Shown in pieces: positions 14,515-23,928 of a DNA stretch of 34,669 nt (positions within the stretch are counted from its first letter, which is position 1; each line of letters opens with the position of its first letter). The DNA is from CAYQQU01 sp964419545 (GTDB lineage: Bacteria; Bacteroidota; Bacteroidia; Chitinophagales; Saprospiraceae): the NCBI GenBank assembly GCA_964419545.1, contig CAYQQU010000060.1, forward strand, positions 1-34,669, written 5' to 3'. The position numbers and the translations under genes are program-made. A model generated the notes under the pieces. It made no database searches and had not been told where the DNA came from. It saw nothing but the letters and a program-made list of their open reading frames with translations.

Positions 14515-16329
14515 TTAGCGAATTACGTTGTAATCCGGCGAGATCAGGATGAGGTAAATCGCCATGCGGATCTGATCGCCGAATTCGCCCTCCAGTTGCT
14601 GGAGAGCGTTGAGGATGGTCTGCCGGGTGGCGGGGGAAAGCTGGTCGTGCGCCAGGAGCAGGGCGAGTTCGTCCAGCATGACGGCCGGGTTGTCCAGGCT
14701 TTCCCAGTTTTCGTAGTCGATTTCTACATAGTCTTCTTCCGGAAATTCCTGGCCGATGACTTCGTATCCGATTTCGTTTTCCATCAGGTAATCGTGGACA
14801 GCCCAGGCGTTTGACATGTTAAAATAGGCGATGGCGGTAGCCGTGTTGTGGAGTTGAAATTCCGGCGCCGCCAGGCCGGCTTCGGCTACCGGTCCGTTGG
14901 GCTGGTAGTCGGGTAAGAAGAAATTGAACACGCTGGGCGCGAACATCGGCAGCTGGCGCATTTCCTGCCAGAACCAGTAGGGCGTGTTCCAGTACTGCAT
15001 ACTTTCGTTGGCGGCTTCTAGAGCTTTCAGCACGTGGGTGTAGCGCACGATAGGTTCGCGCAGTTTTCCGTTTTCGGGTTCGTCCAGCCAGTTGCAATCG
15101 CGCGCTTCCGGATCGAGCAGGATGGCTTTGACCACGGCGCCGAGGTCGCCGCGTTCTCCTGCGCCGTTGTCTTCGAAAACACTTGCTACGCGCTCGATGT
15201 ACGCGGGGCTGGGGTTGGATTTGACGAGGCGCTGAATGAGGCGGTAGGAAATGAAGGGCGCCGTATTCGGGTGGGTGGCCAGGTGATGGATCGCCATCTG
15301 GATATCTTCCAGGCCTGATTGCCCGGCCGGCACTACGAAGTTATTGAGCAGGTATTTGGGGCCGGGTTCATGCCATTCTTCGTACATGCGCATGGGCAGG
15401 AAAAAATTGACTTCGAAGATGTCGGGAGGAATGCCGAAATACCCCTCTTCCCCGCCGTCACTCAAGCCAGTGAATACTTTGGCGAATTCCTTGATGTCGT
15501 CATTATCGTAGGTGGGAATGGGTTGGCCGTTGGCGTCCAGCTTCAGGGATCCGTCCAGGTTCAGTTCGAACAGCCCGATCGAGAAGAGCTGCATCACCTC
15601 CCGGGCGTAGTTCTCGTCCGGCCGGATATTGGCTACGGTATCGGTTTTGGGGTTGTTGAAATGGCTGAGGTACATGCCCATGAACGGGTGGAGGGTCACC
15701 TCGTACAGGAGCTCTTCGTACGATCCGAAGGCGTGTTCCAGCAGCAGGTCGTAATAATTGGCGACCACTTCTGCGAAAGGCTCTTCCAGCAGGGCGATGC
15801 CGGAGGTGACCAGGATTTCGCTCAGGGCCAGCGCCACGCGTTGGCGGAGCAGGTCTTCCCCCGTCATGACGGCCTGCCACCAGCTTTGGTTGAACTGGAA
15901 GGTATAACCGTCACCCAAAAATTCGCATTCCTCGAACGGTAAATCCGAGTTTTCGCACAGCTGATAGCCAAACGCCAGCGATTCTTCCATAAGCGGTTGC
16001 AAATAGGTGGGGGGTATTTCCAACTGTTCGTCGATCCAGCGCTCGAAGCCCATTTCGGCTACGGCTTCGATGGTTTGCCGGTTGGCGCCCAGGGTAGCCT
16101 GCGCCAGGAAGCGCGAGGCCTGCAGCCGCATGTAGGCGCTGTCGATCCCGGCGCCATCGACGGTGGCGCCCGGCGCGAAGCCGACTTCCGAGCCGGAGCC
16201 AGTAATGGTAATGCCCTGATCATGGCCGGCGCCCAGGTAGTCGTTGTACGACTGTGCTAAGCCGGTGTTGCCGGCCAGGCAGAGCACCAGGGCGACCCAC
16301 GGGATTTTGGTAGTAATGAATGGATGCAT
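14515..16329 (-). CDS. DUF1800 family exported protein
   Basis: A 604-residue DUF1800 protein with a signal peptide ending at GLAQ (residue 26). The family start is seen as RLQASRFLAQATLGANRQTI near residues 67-86, then FERWIDEQL, WWQAVMTGEDLLRQRVALALSEILV near 150-175, the HFNNPKTDTVANIRPDENYAREVMQLFSIGL block split over 215-250, and the C-terminal PSVFNFFLPDYQP. The biochemical role of DUF1800 is unknown; it occurs with DUF1501 in secreted modules. It heads a likely operon with DUF1501 (29 bp downstream) and the T9SS-sorted protein after that. Confidence 0.9.
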   Translation of the reverse strand: MHPFITTKIPWVALVLCLAGNTGLAQSYNDYLGAGHDQGITITGSGSEVGFAPGATVDGAGIDSAYMRLQASRFLAQATLGANRQTIEAVAEMGFERWIDEQLEIPPTYLQPLMEESLAFGYQLCENSDLPFEECEFLGDGYTFQFNQSWWQAVMTGEDLLRQRVALALSEILVTSGIALLEEPFAEVVANYYDLLLEHAFGSYEELLYEVTLHPFMGMYLSHFNNPKTDTVANIRPDENYAREVMQLFSIGLFELNLDGSLKLDANGQPIPTYDNDDIKEFAKVFTGLSDGGEEGYFGIPPDIFEVNFFLPMRMYEEWHEPGPKYLLNNFVVPAGQSGLEDIQMAIHHLATHPNTAPFISYRLIQRLVKSNPSPAYIERVASVFEDNGAGERGDLGAVVKAILLDPEARDCNWLDEPENGKLREPIVRYTHVLKALEAANESMQYWNTPYWFWQEMRQLPMFAPSVFNFFLPDYQPNGPVAEAGLAAPEFQLHNTATAIAYFNMSNAWAVHDYLMENEIGYEVIGQEFPEEDYVEIDYENWESLDNPAVMLDELALLLAHDQLSPATRQTILNALQQLEGEFGDQIRMAIYLILISPDYNVIR

Positions 16330-16556
16330 GGTTGGTTCGGTAATTGGTTCAAGGAGGGAACGACTTTGGCGGGAAGGACCCTACCGTGGAGAGAAAAATT
16401 TTAATTGTTATCCTTGAAACCCAGGAAGGGGAAGAGCGGAAGCTTTGCCAAAAAAGAGTCGAAGAACCCGTGAATAATCAGGGCCCGCAATCGGATGCCT
16501 CGAAGACATCCGATTGCTGCCTGCGAACCCACCATGGGGGCTGACGTAACATCACG
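16330..16556. other. Intergenic region with hairpin and fragment of repeat family A
   Basis: Between two minus-strand genes. Positions 16458-16483 (GACGAAGAACCC-like, then TGAATAATCAGGGC) match only the right end of repeat family A, as if a copy had decayed. Positions 16487-16517 form a perfect 11-bp inverted repeat, GCAATCGGATG / CATCCGATTGC, with a 9-nt loop. No T-run follows, so it is not a standard terminator. Confidence 0.6.
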
Positions 16557-18425
16557 TCATTTTACCACGCGCCGCACCCAGCTTCGTCCGTTACTGTCCG
16601 TCAGCTTCACCATGTACAGCCCGGCCGGAAGGTCCCTGACCGTCGTCTCCACCTGCAACTGGTTGTCCACCTGCCGCTGTTGCAGCCGGCGGCCATCCGC
16701 CGTCAGCAATTCCAGTTGTCCCGAGAAGGGTCGCTCAAACTGCACTTGCAGCAATTCGCCGGCTACCGGGTTGGGAAAGACGCGTACCGCGAGGCCGGCT
16801 TCGCCCGGCGCGGCAACGGCGGTCGTCTCGTTACAGGCTTCGATATGTTCGGTCAGCACCCGGTATTTCGGTGCATCCTCATAGGGTTCTTCCTGGAAAA
16901 ACTGGCTGGTCAGCGCGCCGAAGCTGCCCCAGCGGGCGTCTTCCGGTTCGCTGCCGAGGGGGGCGATGAAGGAGAAGTGCATAAAGACCATCTCTTCGTC
17001 GCTGAGCCCGGCGATGGTGTCGAGCATTTGCTGGTAGAGGTCGTACATCTCGGGTGCGATCTGGGCTTCCAGCAGAGCGACGTTATAGGGTTGCACGGTG
17101 CCCCAGGGGTCGGGCGTGAAGTGCTGTCCGCCTTCGTAGAAGACGAGTTGCTTACCGTGGTCGGCGGCGAGCTGGGCGTGGTCGCGCCAGCCCTGCATAG
17201 CCCAGTTGCCGGGGTCGAAGGTGAAATCGGCGGCGCCGGCGATGACGTCCTGTGCGGTGGCGGCGGCGCCAAGCCCGGCCAGCTGGGCATGGTCCGGGCT
17301 CATATAGCCGGCCGGCGAGATGGCGTCTACCAGGTGGTCGTCGCCGTCGTCGGCCATCTGCAGGTAAATGCGGCGGGTGACGTCGAACCAGCCGTGCTGT
17401 CCGGCGAGCACGCGTACCAGTCGATTGGTGTCGGGGCCAAAGACGTCGGTCCAGATCTGCAACACCTCGGCGATGCGCGGGCCGAGGCGCTCCGGCCAGG
17501 GCAGGCTCTGATCGAGTTCCTGCTCGCCGTAATGGGCCTGGTCGAAGAGCCAGTTCCATACTTCGTTGGAGTACTCTACGTAGATTTTCGAATCGGGGTG
17601 CAGGTTGTCCCGGAAGAGGGTAGCCAGCTGAGTGACGTAGTTGTCGTCCGCCAGGTGGGGTACGCACACCCAGGCGTCGGCTTGTTTTTGGTTGCAGATC
17701 CCGATCCAGTATTCATAGGGGATGCCCTGTGCGGTATAAGTATAATCGTCGATTTTGGGGCGGTCTTCCCACTGGCTGAGCGTGGAGTTGTTGGTATGGC
17801 CCCAGTCCATGAAGCGCAGCGCCCCGAAAGGTTCCAGCTTTTCGAGCCAGGAGGCCGTCCAGGGGTCGGCCACATACGTATCTTCCGTTCCGGGCAGCAG
17901 GAAGCGCATATTGCGAAGGTGATCGCCGGGTTGCGATTCCATGATGTAGAGGCCCATGATGTTGTCCTGATGGGTAAGCTGCACCTCGATGCGGCCGGGC
18001 GCCTGGCTGACGATCTGCCCGTCGAAGAGAAAGTCGATCTCGCCCTGCCCTTCGTAGAGCAGTACGTAGATGCCTTCCGGCAGGGCAAACGTATTAGCCC
18101 AGACGGTGCGGATCACCTGCGGCGCATCGGCGTTGGGGTGATCAATGTCCAACGGTACTTCGAGGGGATAGCCTTGCTCGTCGAATGAAAAATATTCCAG
18201 CAGTTGGGTATTCCACAGGTTCTGGCCGCCGCCTACCCATTCGCGGTTGGTGGTCTCCCAGGTACGACAGTACTTCATGATGTCGACAAACGGCCATTCG
18301 CTGCCCCAGTCGACCGGACCGGCGAGGTTGGCGCCGACCTGCAAGTGGCAATTTTCGGTTTGGCCGATGGCGAAAGCCGCCAGGCCGCAAAACAGCAGGG
18401 TGAAGAAGGTAGCTCTTAGTTGCAC
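16557..18425 (-). CDS. Secreted glycoside-hydrolase-like protein with T9SS sorting domain
   Basis: A 622-residue exported protein (signal ends AFAIGQ, residue 22). The central part has TIM-barrel glycosidase features: ALRFMDWGHTNNS, the IYVEYSNEVWNW segment with a candidate acid Glu near residue 285, AISPAGYMS, and LVFYEGGQHF near 430 with a possible nucleophile Glu. Sequences with YSNEVWNW are usually annotated as cellulose-binding or GH-clan-A-like. Residues 130-180 look like a small beta domain. The last 75 residues are a T9SS type A sorting signal (VFPNPVAGELLQVQFERP, LPAGLYMVKL, WVRRVVK). It probably acts on polysaccharide at the cell surface; substrate not inferable. Confidence 0.75.
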   Translation of the reverse strand: MQLRATFFTLLFCGLAAFAIGQTENCHLQVGANLAGPVDWGSEWPFVDIMKYCRTWETTNREWVGGGQNLWNTQLLEYFSFDEQGYPLEVPLDIDHPNADAPQVIRTVWANTFALPEGIYVLLYEGQGEIDFLFDGQIVSQAPGRIEVQLTHQDNIMGLYIMESQPGDHLRNMRFLLPGTEDTYVADPWTASWLEKLEPFGALRFMDWGHTNNSTLSQWEDRPKIDDYTYTAQGIPYEYWIGICNQKQADAWVCVPHLADDNYVTQLATLFRDNLHPDSKIYVEYSNEVWNWLFDQAHYGEQELDQSLPWPERLGPRIAEVLQIWTDVFGPDTNRLVRVLAGQHGWFDVTRRIYLQMADDGDDHLVDAISPAGYMSPDHAQLAGLGAAATAQDVIAGAADFTFDPGNWAMQGWRDHAQLAADHGKQLVFYEGGQHFTPDPWGTVQPYNVALLEAQIAPEMYDLYQQMLDTIAGLSDEEMVFMHFSFIAPLGSEPEDARWGSFGALTSQFFQEEPYEDAPKYRVLTEHIEACNETTAVAAPGEAGLAVRVFPNPVAGELLQVQFERPFSGQLELLTADGRRLQQRQVDNQLQVETTVRDLPAGLYMVKLTDSNGRSWVRRVVK

Positions 18426-18673
18426 GGTTATGCGTTTTTGGGTTATGAAAATAGTTTTTTTCTGTTTAGCCCCTGATGTTGCCGCCCGAAAATTTCCTCC
18501 GGATAGAAAGGGGCGAACAGTCGCGGTTTTTTTTCAAAACGGCCACACGCCTCTTTACCCTATCGGGATGAACAGGAAAATGACATTACAGTCGAAAAAT
18601 ATATGATTCGGGGTAGCCATAATGCGGTTCTGGTAAAAAACTTTGGTTCGGGCTTCCGGTTTTGAAATAGGCG

Positions 18674-21340
18674 CTACCACTCCAATTGCACAAAAATATT
18701 CGGCGTCAGGCGCAGCATCTCCCGTTCGAACGCCACGAGTTCCGGCACGAACTGTTCTTCCTCAAAGTTTGGAGGAAAGACATAAAAATCGATATCCAAC
18801 AGGTTGGCGCGGTTGTAAAGGTTGAAAACGGAAAGGCCGATTTTTCCGCTCCAGCTTTTTTTCTCGAATTTGTAGTTGGCGGCCAGGTCGAGGCGATGGT
18901 AAGCCGGCAGCCGGCGGTTGTTGGGGCGTTCGTAGCGTGGGAAGTACTCCGGGTTTCCCGCTTCGTCGATGACAGTTTCATAATCGTCGGGCGTGGTGTA
19001 GGGGCTTCCCGAATGGAGCCACCAGCTCATGGAGAACTCCCAGTGGTGCAGTGTGACCATATGTGTCCAGCTCAGCTGGTGGCGCTGGTCATGGGGGGCC
19101 GGAAAAAACGTGTCTTCGTTGAGGTCGGGAAAGCGGTTTTTGACCCGGGCCAGGGAGTAGGCCAGCCAGCTGCTGTAGGCCCCGAAGCGTTTATTGATCA
19201 AAAGGTCCAGTCCGTGCGCCCGGGCTTGGCCGTCCTGGGTAAAAGGGTTTTCGAGGTTTTCTTCCAATTCCAGTTTCCAGGAGGACAGGTTCATCGTCCG
19301 TTTTCGGTAGTACGCCAATTCCACGAGCAGGTCTTTTTTTCGGTAGACGACGCCCGCGGACCATTGCGTAGCCCGCAGGGAGGGGAAATAGTCGTCGGCC
19401 GCCACCCACAGTTGTTCCCCGGCGCCGAGGTCGCTGTACGAAGCGGGCACCTGGTAGAGGTATTGCCGGTAACTACCGGCTGCGCATTGGAGCTGTAGCG
19501 GACCGGCGCCGGGCTGCCAGCGCAGGGAAAGGCGAGGCTGCCAGTTGCGCTCCTCGCGGGTGACGGCTTCGTTTTCGAATAAGCTGCGATAGTTTTCGCG
19601 GCGGACGCCCAGTTGTACTTCGAGCTGTTCGAAGAACCGGCCCTGGTAATCCAGAAAGAACGCCGTGGTTCTCGAATGCAGGGTCTCGGCGCCGAATTCC
19701 AGTTCCTCGTTGCGATCTTGTTCGCGGTAGCGGTAGAAGAGGCGCTGCCGGATATACTGCCCGCCGCCCTGCAGCCGGTGGTGGTCGTCGATGCGCCAGG
19801 TCTGTTTCAGGGTAACGGTGGCGTCGGTCAGATTATTGGTATGCCGGAAGCGCCAAAGGAAAGGAATCGTTTCGGGCTCGAAGGTATAGGAAAAGAAATA
19901 GTGATTGCGATACTGGCTGTAGGCCACGGTGAGCCGGGTGCGCCAGTTGTCGTTCCAGTTGCGTGCGTATTGCAGGCTGGCGCCGGCGTTGCTGAGCTCC
20001 AGTTCATCCTGGGTGGCGAAGTATCCGTTTTCATTGAAGCTGTAGTCGAGCCGGTCCTTACCGAAGTAGCCGCTGACGGCCAGCTCGTCCGTTTTGCCGG
20101 GCTGCCAGACCCATTTGGCGTTGTAGTCTTCGTAGAAAAAGTCGGGCTCGACGGTGATGTCTTCCCCCGGTTGATTGGCGTCGCGCCGGTTGAAGGAGAG
20201 GCGCCCTTTGCGGGAAATGCTGTTAAAGAGGTTCTGGAAGGTGCCGCTGCGCAGGAGGTCGGTATACGAACGGCGGCCCGCCAGCAGCAAAGTCGATGTG
20301 CTATCGGGCAGCGGCAGCTCCGCATAGGCGTGGGCGTTGATCAGGTTGAGGCCGAAGCCGAGGTGGGGCCGGTCCGCCGGTTCCGGTTTGCCTACGATAT
20401 CGATGACCCCGGAAACGCGCCCGCCGTATTCCGCCCCGAAGTCGCCCCGGTACACGGTTGCTTCGTCGACGACGTACGGGTTAAAAGCCGAATACAGCCC
20501 GAAAAAATGCCCGGCGTGGTAGATGGGAATGCCGTCCCAGAGCAGGAGGTTCTGATCGGAAGCGCCGCCGCGGATGTTGAGGTTGGCGGCCGACTCGTCG
20601 GCGGAGCTTACGCCCGGCAGGAAATGCAGGGACCGCAGCACGTCGGGCTCGCCCCATCCCGGTAGCGTGGGGATCTTTTCCGGCCGGAAGGTAATGCGAT
20701 GGATGGCGTCGTCTTCGTTGCGTTCCAGCATATCGATGGTAAATCCGCGCACCACCACTTCCGGCATCAACTGGGAGGCCGGTTGCAGTGCGAGGGTAGG
20801 GCAGGGCGTGCGCAGCAGCGCGCCGACGGTCGTTGCTTTTTTTTCGAAACCCAGGTAGCTGATGATTACCCGCTGGCGCTCATCGAAGCGTCCGCTGAGG
20901 GAGAACTGTCCGTCATCCCGGGAATTGGCGCCGCCGGTGGCGCCGGCCACCTGCACGTTGGCGAAAGGCAGCGGCTCCTGCGTGCGGGCGTTCACGATCT
21001 TACCGCATAGCTTCAACGGGCGGAGCTCCCATTTTCGGGCCCGGAGCACGATATACTGCTCGTCGACAATGTCAAACGAAATATCCGTCCGGGCAAAGAG
21101 CTGCTCGAGAGCGCCGGCCAGTTCGATATTGCGGATGGTTACCGAGACCTGTTCTTCGGCGACGAGGCCGGTTTCATAGGCGAAAGCCAGATGGTATTGC
21201 TTTTCCCATTGCGCGAGCACCTCGGCCAGGGAGCAGTCGGTACAGGCATAAGAGATCAGGCGGCTTTCCTGGGCCTTCAGGGCAAAGGAAACGCAGCAAC
21301 ACAGGAGGGCCAGCAGAAGCGAAGAGCGGCTTGTCGGCAT
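18674..21340 (-). CDS. FecA-like TonB-dependent outer-membrane receptor
   Basis: An 888-residue receptor using the start at MPTSRSS, five bases after the FecR stop, which gives a proper signal peptide (to ALKAQ). Domains in order: an STN signalling domain (SLAEVLAQWEKQYHLAFAYE), a CarboxypepD_reg-like beta domain (GKIVNARTQEPLPFANVQV), a plug (DVLRSLHFLPGV, NIRGGASDQNLLLWDG, AEYGGRVSGVIDI) and a 22-strand-type barrel ending in an aromatic residue (IFVQLEW). The STN domain signals substrate binding to the FecR protein encoded just upstream. No SusD partner follows, so it is less likely a SusC glycan importer; iron chelate, cofactor or peptide uptake is possible. A start 24 codons upstream would run into the FecR gene and is less likely. 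Confidence 0.9.
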   Translation of the reverse strand: MPTSRSSLLLALLCCCVSFALKAQESRLISYACTDCSLAEVLAQWEKQYHLAFAYETGLVAEEQVSVTIRNIELAGALEQLFARTDISFDIVDEQYIVLRARKWELRPLKLCGKIVNARTQEPLPFANVQVAGATGGANSRDDGQFSLSGRFDERQRVIISYLGFEKKATTVGALLRTPCPTLALQPASQLMPEVVVRGFTIDMLERNEDDAIHRITFRPEKIPTLPGWGEPDVLRSLHFLPGVSSADESAANLNIRGGASDQNLLLWDGIPIYHAGHFFGLYSAFNPYVVDEATVYRGDFGAEYGGRVSGVIDIVGKPEPADRPHLGFGLNLINAHAYAELPLPDSTSTLLLAGRRSYTDLLRSGTFQNLFNSISRKGRLSFNRRDANQPGEDITVEPDFFYEDYNAKWVWQPGKTDELAVSGYFGKDRLDYSFNENGYFATQDELELSNAGASLQYARNWNDNWRTRLTVAYSQYRNHYFFSYTFEPETIPFLWRFRHTNNLTDATVTLKQTWRIDDHHRLQGGGQYIRQRLFYRYREQDRNEELEFGAETLHSRTTAFFLDYQGRFFEQLEVQLGVRRENYRSLFENEAVTREERNWQPRLSLRWQPGAGPLQLQCAAGSYRQYLYQVPASYSDLGAGEQLWVAADDYFPSLRATQWSAGVVYRKKDLLVELAYYRKRTMNLSSWKLELEENLENPFTQDGQARAHGLDLLINKRFGAYSSWLAYSLARVKNRFPDLNEDTFFPAPHDQRHQLSWTHMVTLHHWEFSMSWWLHSGSPYTTPDDYETVIDEAGNPEYFPRYERPNNRRLPAYHRLDLAANYKFEKKSWSGKIGLSVFNLYNRANLLDIDFYVFPPNFEEEQFVPELVAFEREMLRLTPNIFVQLEW

Positions 21341-21345
21341 GCCAA

Positions 21346-22257
21346 CTATTGTTCCTCGATGCGCACGGTCGTATCGTCGATAAAGATAAAGGATAATCCT
21401 AGCGCTTTGCAAACGATTTCCAGGGCTTGTCGCAGATTGTCGTGAGGCAGGGGGCCGGTATACCGCTTTGCGGGTAGGGCTTCGTAAAGGATATTTACCT
21501 CGTAGTGGCGCATCATTTCCTGAAATACGAGCGCGGGCGGTGTATCGGTAAACTGGGTGACGCCCTCTGTCCAGCCGGGGCGGTCAGTGGCTCCCGGACT
21601 CGAACGCGCCAGGCGGCCGCCGCGGAGCCGCGCCCCTTGTCCTGCTGTGAGGGTCAGGGTATCCGCCGGAGGGACGATCACGCGCACGCGCCCTTCGTAG
21701 CATTGCACGGAAAGCTCATCGGCCCGGTCGTAAACGTTAAAGCGCGTGCCGAGCACCTCCACCCGTCCGCGGCCGGTCTGTACAGTAAAGGGAAGGCCGG
21801 GGCGAACCTCGAAATATGCTTCCCCGTCCAGGTGAACATCGCGGGCCTCCGCGAAGCCGCGTTCGGAATAGCTCAACGATGAAACGGCGTTGAGGCGAAC
21901 GCTTGCGCCGTCGGGTAAAGTAACGGCTTGCTTTTCGCCGATCTGCGTGCGGATCGATTCCCGGCCGGGGAGCAAAAAGAAAAAGGCGATAAGGAGTGCG
22001 AGCGCGGCGGCAATGGCCCCGGCGGCGATAAGAGGGCGGAGTTTGCTGCGCCGCTTTTTGGAGGCGGCTGCGGCGCGCAGGCGTTCCCAGGCCGCTCGTT
22101 GATCATAAGGCGGCGGCTGCAGCTGCTCTGCCGCCCGGGCGATACGGCGCCAACGTTCGAAGTCGGGGTGTTGTTCCACTTCCTTTCGTTCCGCTTCGGT
22201 CAGCTCGCCGCTGAGCCAGCGGGCAAGCAGGGTCTCGTCATTAAAGGGGCCAGCCAT
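21346..22257 (-). CDS. FecR-like anti-sigma factor
   Basis: A 303-residue inner-membrane protein. Residues 1-70 form a cytoplasmic helical sigma-binding part (LLARWLSGELTEAERKEVEQH), residues 74-97 the single membrane helix, and the rest the periplasmic FecR domain (QAVTLPDGASVRLNAVSSL, GEAYFEV, FTVQTGRGRVEVLGTRFNV, YEGRVRV). A small C-terminal STN-like/DUF4974 part ends in EEQ. It should hold the ECF sigma factor inactive until the TonB receptor signals. It ends 5 bp before the receptor start, so the two are co-transcribed, and lies 211 bp after the sigma gene, with a 7-bp tandem repeat between. Confidence 0.92.
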   Translation of the reverse strand: MAGPFNDETLLARWLSGELTEAERKEVEQHPDFERWRRIARAAEQLQPPPYDQRAAWERLRAAAASKKRRSKLRPLIAAGAIAAALALLIAFFFLLPGRESIRTQIGEKQAVTLPDGASVRLNAVSSLSYSERGFAEARDVHLDGEAYFEVRPGLPFTVQTGRGRVEVLGTRFNVYDRADELSVQCYEGRVRVIVPPADTLTLTAGQGARLRGGRLARSSPGATDRPGWTEGVTQFTDTPPALVFQEMMRHYEVNILYEALPAKRYTGPLPHDNLRQALEIVCKALGLSFIFIDDTTVRIEEQ

Positions 22258-22385
22258 TTATTGTTCTTGTCTGTTAATCAAATAACGATTCAACCTTTCC
22301 ATGCCCTACTTTAGTGTTTTGTTTTTTATGTTCCTTCCTTGCCGGGAAGGCTCCGGTTATCTGAGGTTGAGGCTATTCGGGATCG

Positions 22386-22440
22386 CCAAAGACCAAAGAC
22401 CAAAGACCAAAGACCAAAGACCAAAAGCCAAAGACCAAAA
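22386..22440 (-). repeat. Tandem 7-bp repeat in the sigma-FecR gap
   Basis: CCAAAGA is repeated five times in a row from 22386, followed by two slightly degenerate units (CCAAAAG, CCAAAGA). It lies between the sigma factor stop and the FecR start. Arrays like this can change copy number by slippage, which could alter the distance or RNA structure between the two genes. Confidence 0.85.
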
Positions 22441-22468
22441 CGCCGCAACAAGTCTACTACATCCTTCC

Positions 22469-22972
22469 TCAAATTTTATCCGTCAGTTTCCGCAGCTCCG
22501 TCAAGGCTTTGGACATGCGTTTTTCCACTGCTTTTTTGCTGATGCCCAGGCGGTCGGCGATTTCCTGATAAGTCAATTGGTCGATGCGGTTCATGAGAAA
22601 GACGACGCGGCTTTTCTCGGGCAGTTCGGCGACGGCGCGTTCCAGGCGGCGTTGAAACTCGTCCTGTTCGTACCGGTATTCCGGGGTTTCGATGGTTTCG
22701 GCCCGGTGTTTTTGTTTTTGGAAAGCCAGGACCACCTTTTGGTGTTTGATCTGGTCGAGCAGCAGGTTGTTGGCCACGGTAAATAGAAAACTGCGGGCCT
22801 TGGCGGGCAGCACCTTGGCGCAGGCTTTCCACAGGCGGAGAAACGCTTCCTGGGTGAGGTCTTCGGCTTGCTGGACGTCGCCGCATTTGTAGTACAGGAA
22901 GTTGCGCAACGACCGGCTGAGCGTTTCGAACAGTTCTTTAAAAACGGATTCTTCGCAGACGTTCTTACTCAT
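22469..22972 (-). CDS. ECF-type RNA polymerase sigma factor
   Basis: A 167-residue sigma-70 family factor of the extracytoplasmic type found with FecR in Bacteroidota. Region 2 is seen as FLYYKCGDVQQAEDLTQEAFLRLWK (split, near residues 24-48), with the DLTQEAF core motif. Region 4 is at LPEKSRVVFLMNRIDQLTYQEIADRLG, with the helix-turn-helix ADRLGISKKAVEKRM. The start at MSKNVCEESV is chosen because the in-frame extension upstream (32 residues, basic and unconserved) does not fit the family length. It probably directs transcription of the FecR and receptor genes behind it. Confidence 0.92.
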   Translation of the reverse strand: MSKNVCEESVFKELFETLSRSLRNFLYYKCGDVQQAEDLTQEAFLRLWKACAKVLPAKARSFLFTVANNLLLDQIKHQKVVLAFQKQKHRAETIETPEYRYEQDEFQRRLERAVAELPEKSRVVFLMNRIDQLTYQEIADRLGISKKAVEKRMSKALTELRKLTDKI

Positions 22973-23246
22973 GGTTGGCGAACGGCGTTTCCGGGAGATG
23001 GCTTTATGCGCTGAACGTTTCCATAACGCAGTTGGGAAGGTCAATATTTTGGTAGTTGCCGCCGCCATCGTCGATTTGCTGCCGGCTAACGGAGAAGTAA
23101 GGCAGCCGACAATTTTTTTTCTGCATTCTGATGCAACTACTGCATTTTTATCCTGTCGTTACAAGACAACCCCAAAGCTTTTTCTGACGTTTGACCGCCA
23201 TGCGAATTTGGCATTAAGTTTTATTTCACCCGACTAATACCATATT
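22973..23246. other. Divergent promoter region, sigma factor / response regulator
   Basis: These 274 bases separate the divergent sigma (minus) and response-regulator (plus) genes. No gene is seen. A short inverted repeat (TGCAT TCTG ATGCA) lies near 23122, and no promoter matches the Bacteroidota consensus well. Confidence 0.35.
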
Positions 23247-23885
23247 ATGATTTTTGTTGCAATCGTTGATGACCAACGCGACGTCAGGGATGGTATGCAA
23301 AAAGCGATCGAGCAGGCGGAGGGTTTCGCCTGCCGGCACGTTTATGCCGACGCTGCGTCCGCTCTTGCCGGTATTCGCGAATCGCCGCCGGACATCGTAC
23401 TGCTCGACATCGACCTTCCCGATATGTCGGGGGTCGACTGTCTGCGCTACCTGAAGCGCGAACGGCCGGAACTCAATGTAGTGATCCTTTCGGCATCTTC
23501 GGATGACGAGCATCTTTTCAGCGCACTCCAGGCCGGCGCCTGCGGATTCCTCATTAAGAACGTTTTTCCCTCCCGCATCCTCATTGCTTTGCGAGAAGTG
23601 GCGGAAGGAGGCGCTCCCCTCAGCCGGGAGGCCGCCCGCCGGGTCGTCGCCTCTTTCCATAATGATCAGCAGACGCTGCCCGACGACCTCTCCGATCGAG
23701 AACGGGAGGTCCTGGAATTGCTATGTGCCGGGCAGAGCTACCGCACCATCGCCGGCCGGCTCTTCGTGAGCCCGAACACCGTTCGTTTTTACCTGAAAAA
23801 TATCTACAAAAAAATGAACGTGAGCTCACGCCACGAAGCGGTCGCAAAAGCCAACCGGATGCGCGGGGTATTTTTTGAAACCTGA
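23247..23885 (+). CDS. NarL/LuxR-family response regulator
   Basis: A 212-residue two-component regulator. The receiver domain has the acidic pair Asp8/Asp9, the phospho-acceptor Asp54 in VLLDIDLPDM, and the conserved Lys104 in GFLIKN. The C-terminal LuxR-type DNA-binding domain begins at LSDREREVLELLCAGQSYRT near residue 147 and includes VSPNTVRFYLKNIYKKMNV. No histidine kinase lies next to it, so it is an orphan in this window. It is divergent from the sigma factor gene, and its regulon cannot be deduced. Confidence 0.92.
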   Translation: MIFVAIVDDQRDVRDGMQKAIEQAEGFACRHVYADAASALAGIRESPPDIVLLDIDLPDMSGVDCLRYLKRERPELNVVILSASSDDEHLFSALQAGACGFLIKNVFPSRILIALREVAEGGAPLSREAARRVVASFHNDQQTLPDDLSDREREVLELLCAGQSYRTIAGRLFVSPNTVRFYLKNIYKKMNVSSRHEAVAKANRMRGVFFET

Positions 23886-23928
23886 ATTTGAATTTCCAGA
23901 GACCGGATATCTTCGCGGGCAATGCTTG

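Noticed and set aside
16487..16517. Rho-independent terminator of the glycoside-hydrolase-like gene
   Set aside because: The inverted repeat is perfect, but no T-run follows on either strand, so it is listed only as a hairpin.
18674..21340. SusC/SusD polysaccharide utilisation locus
   Set aside because: No SusD gene or glycan enzymes are beside the receptor; the STN domain plus FecR and sigma fit FecA-type signalling better.
22386..22440. CRISPR array
   Set aside because: Units are 7 bp and contiguous with no spacers, and there are no cas genes.
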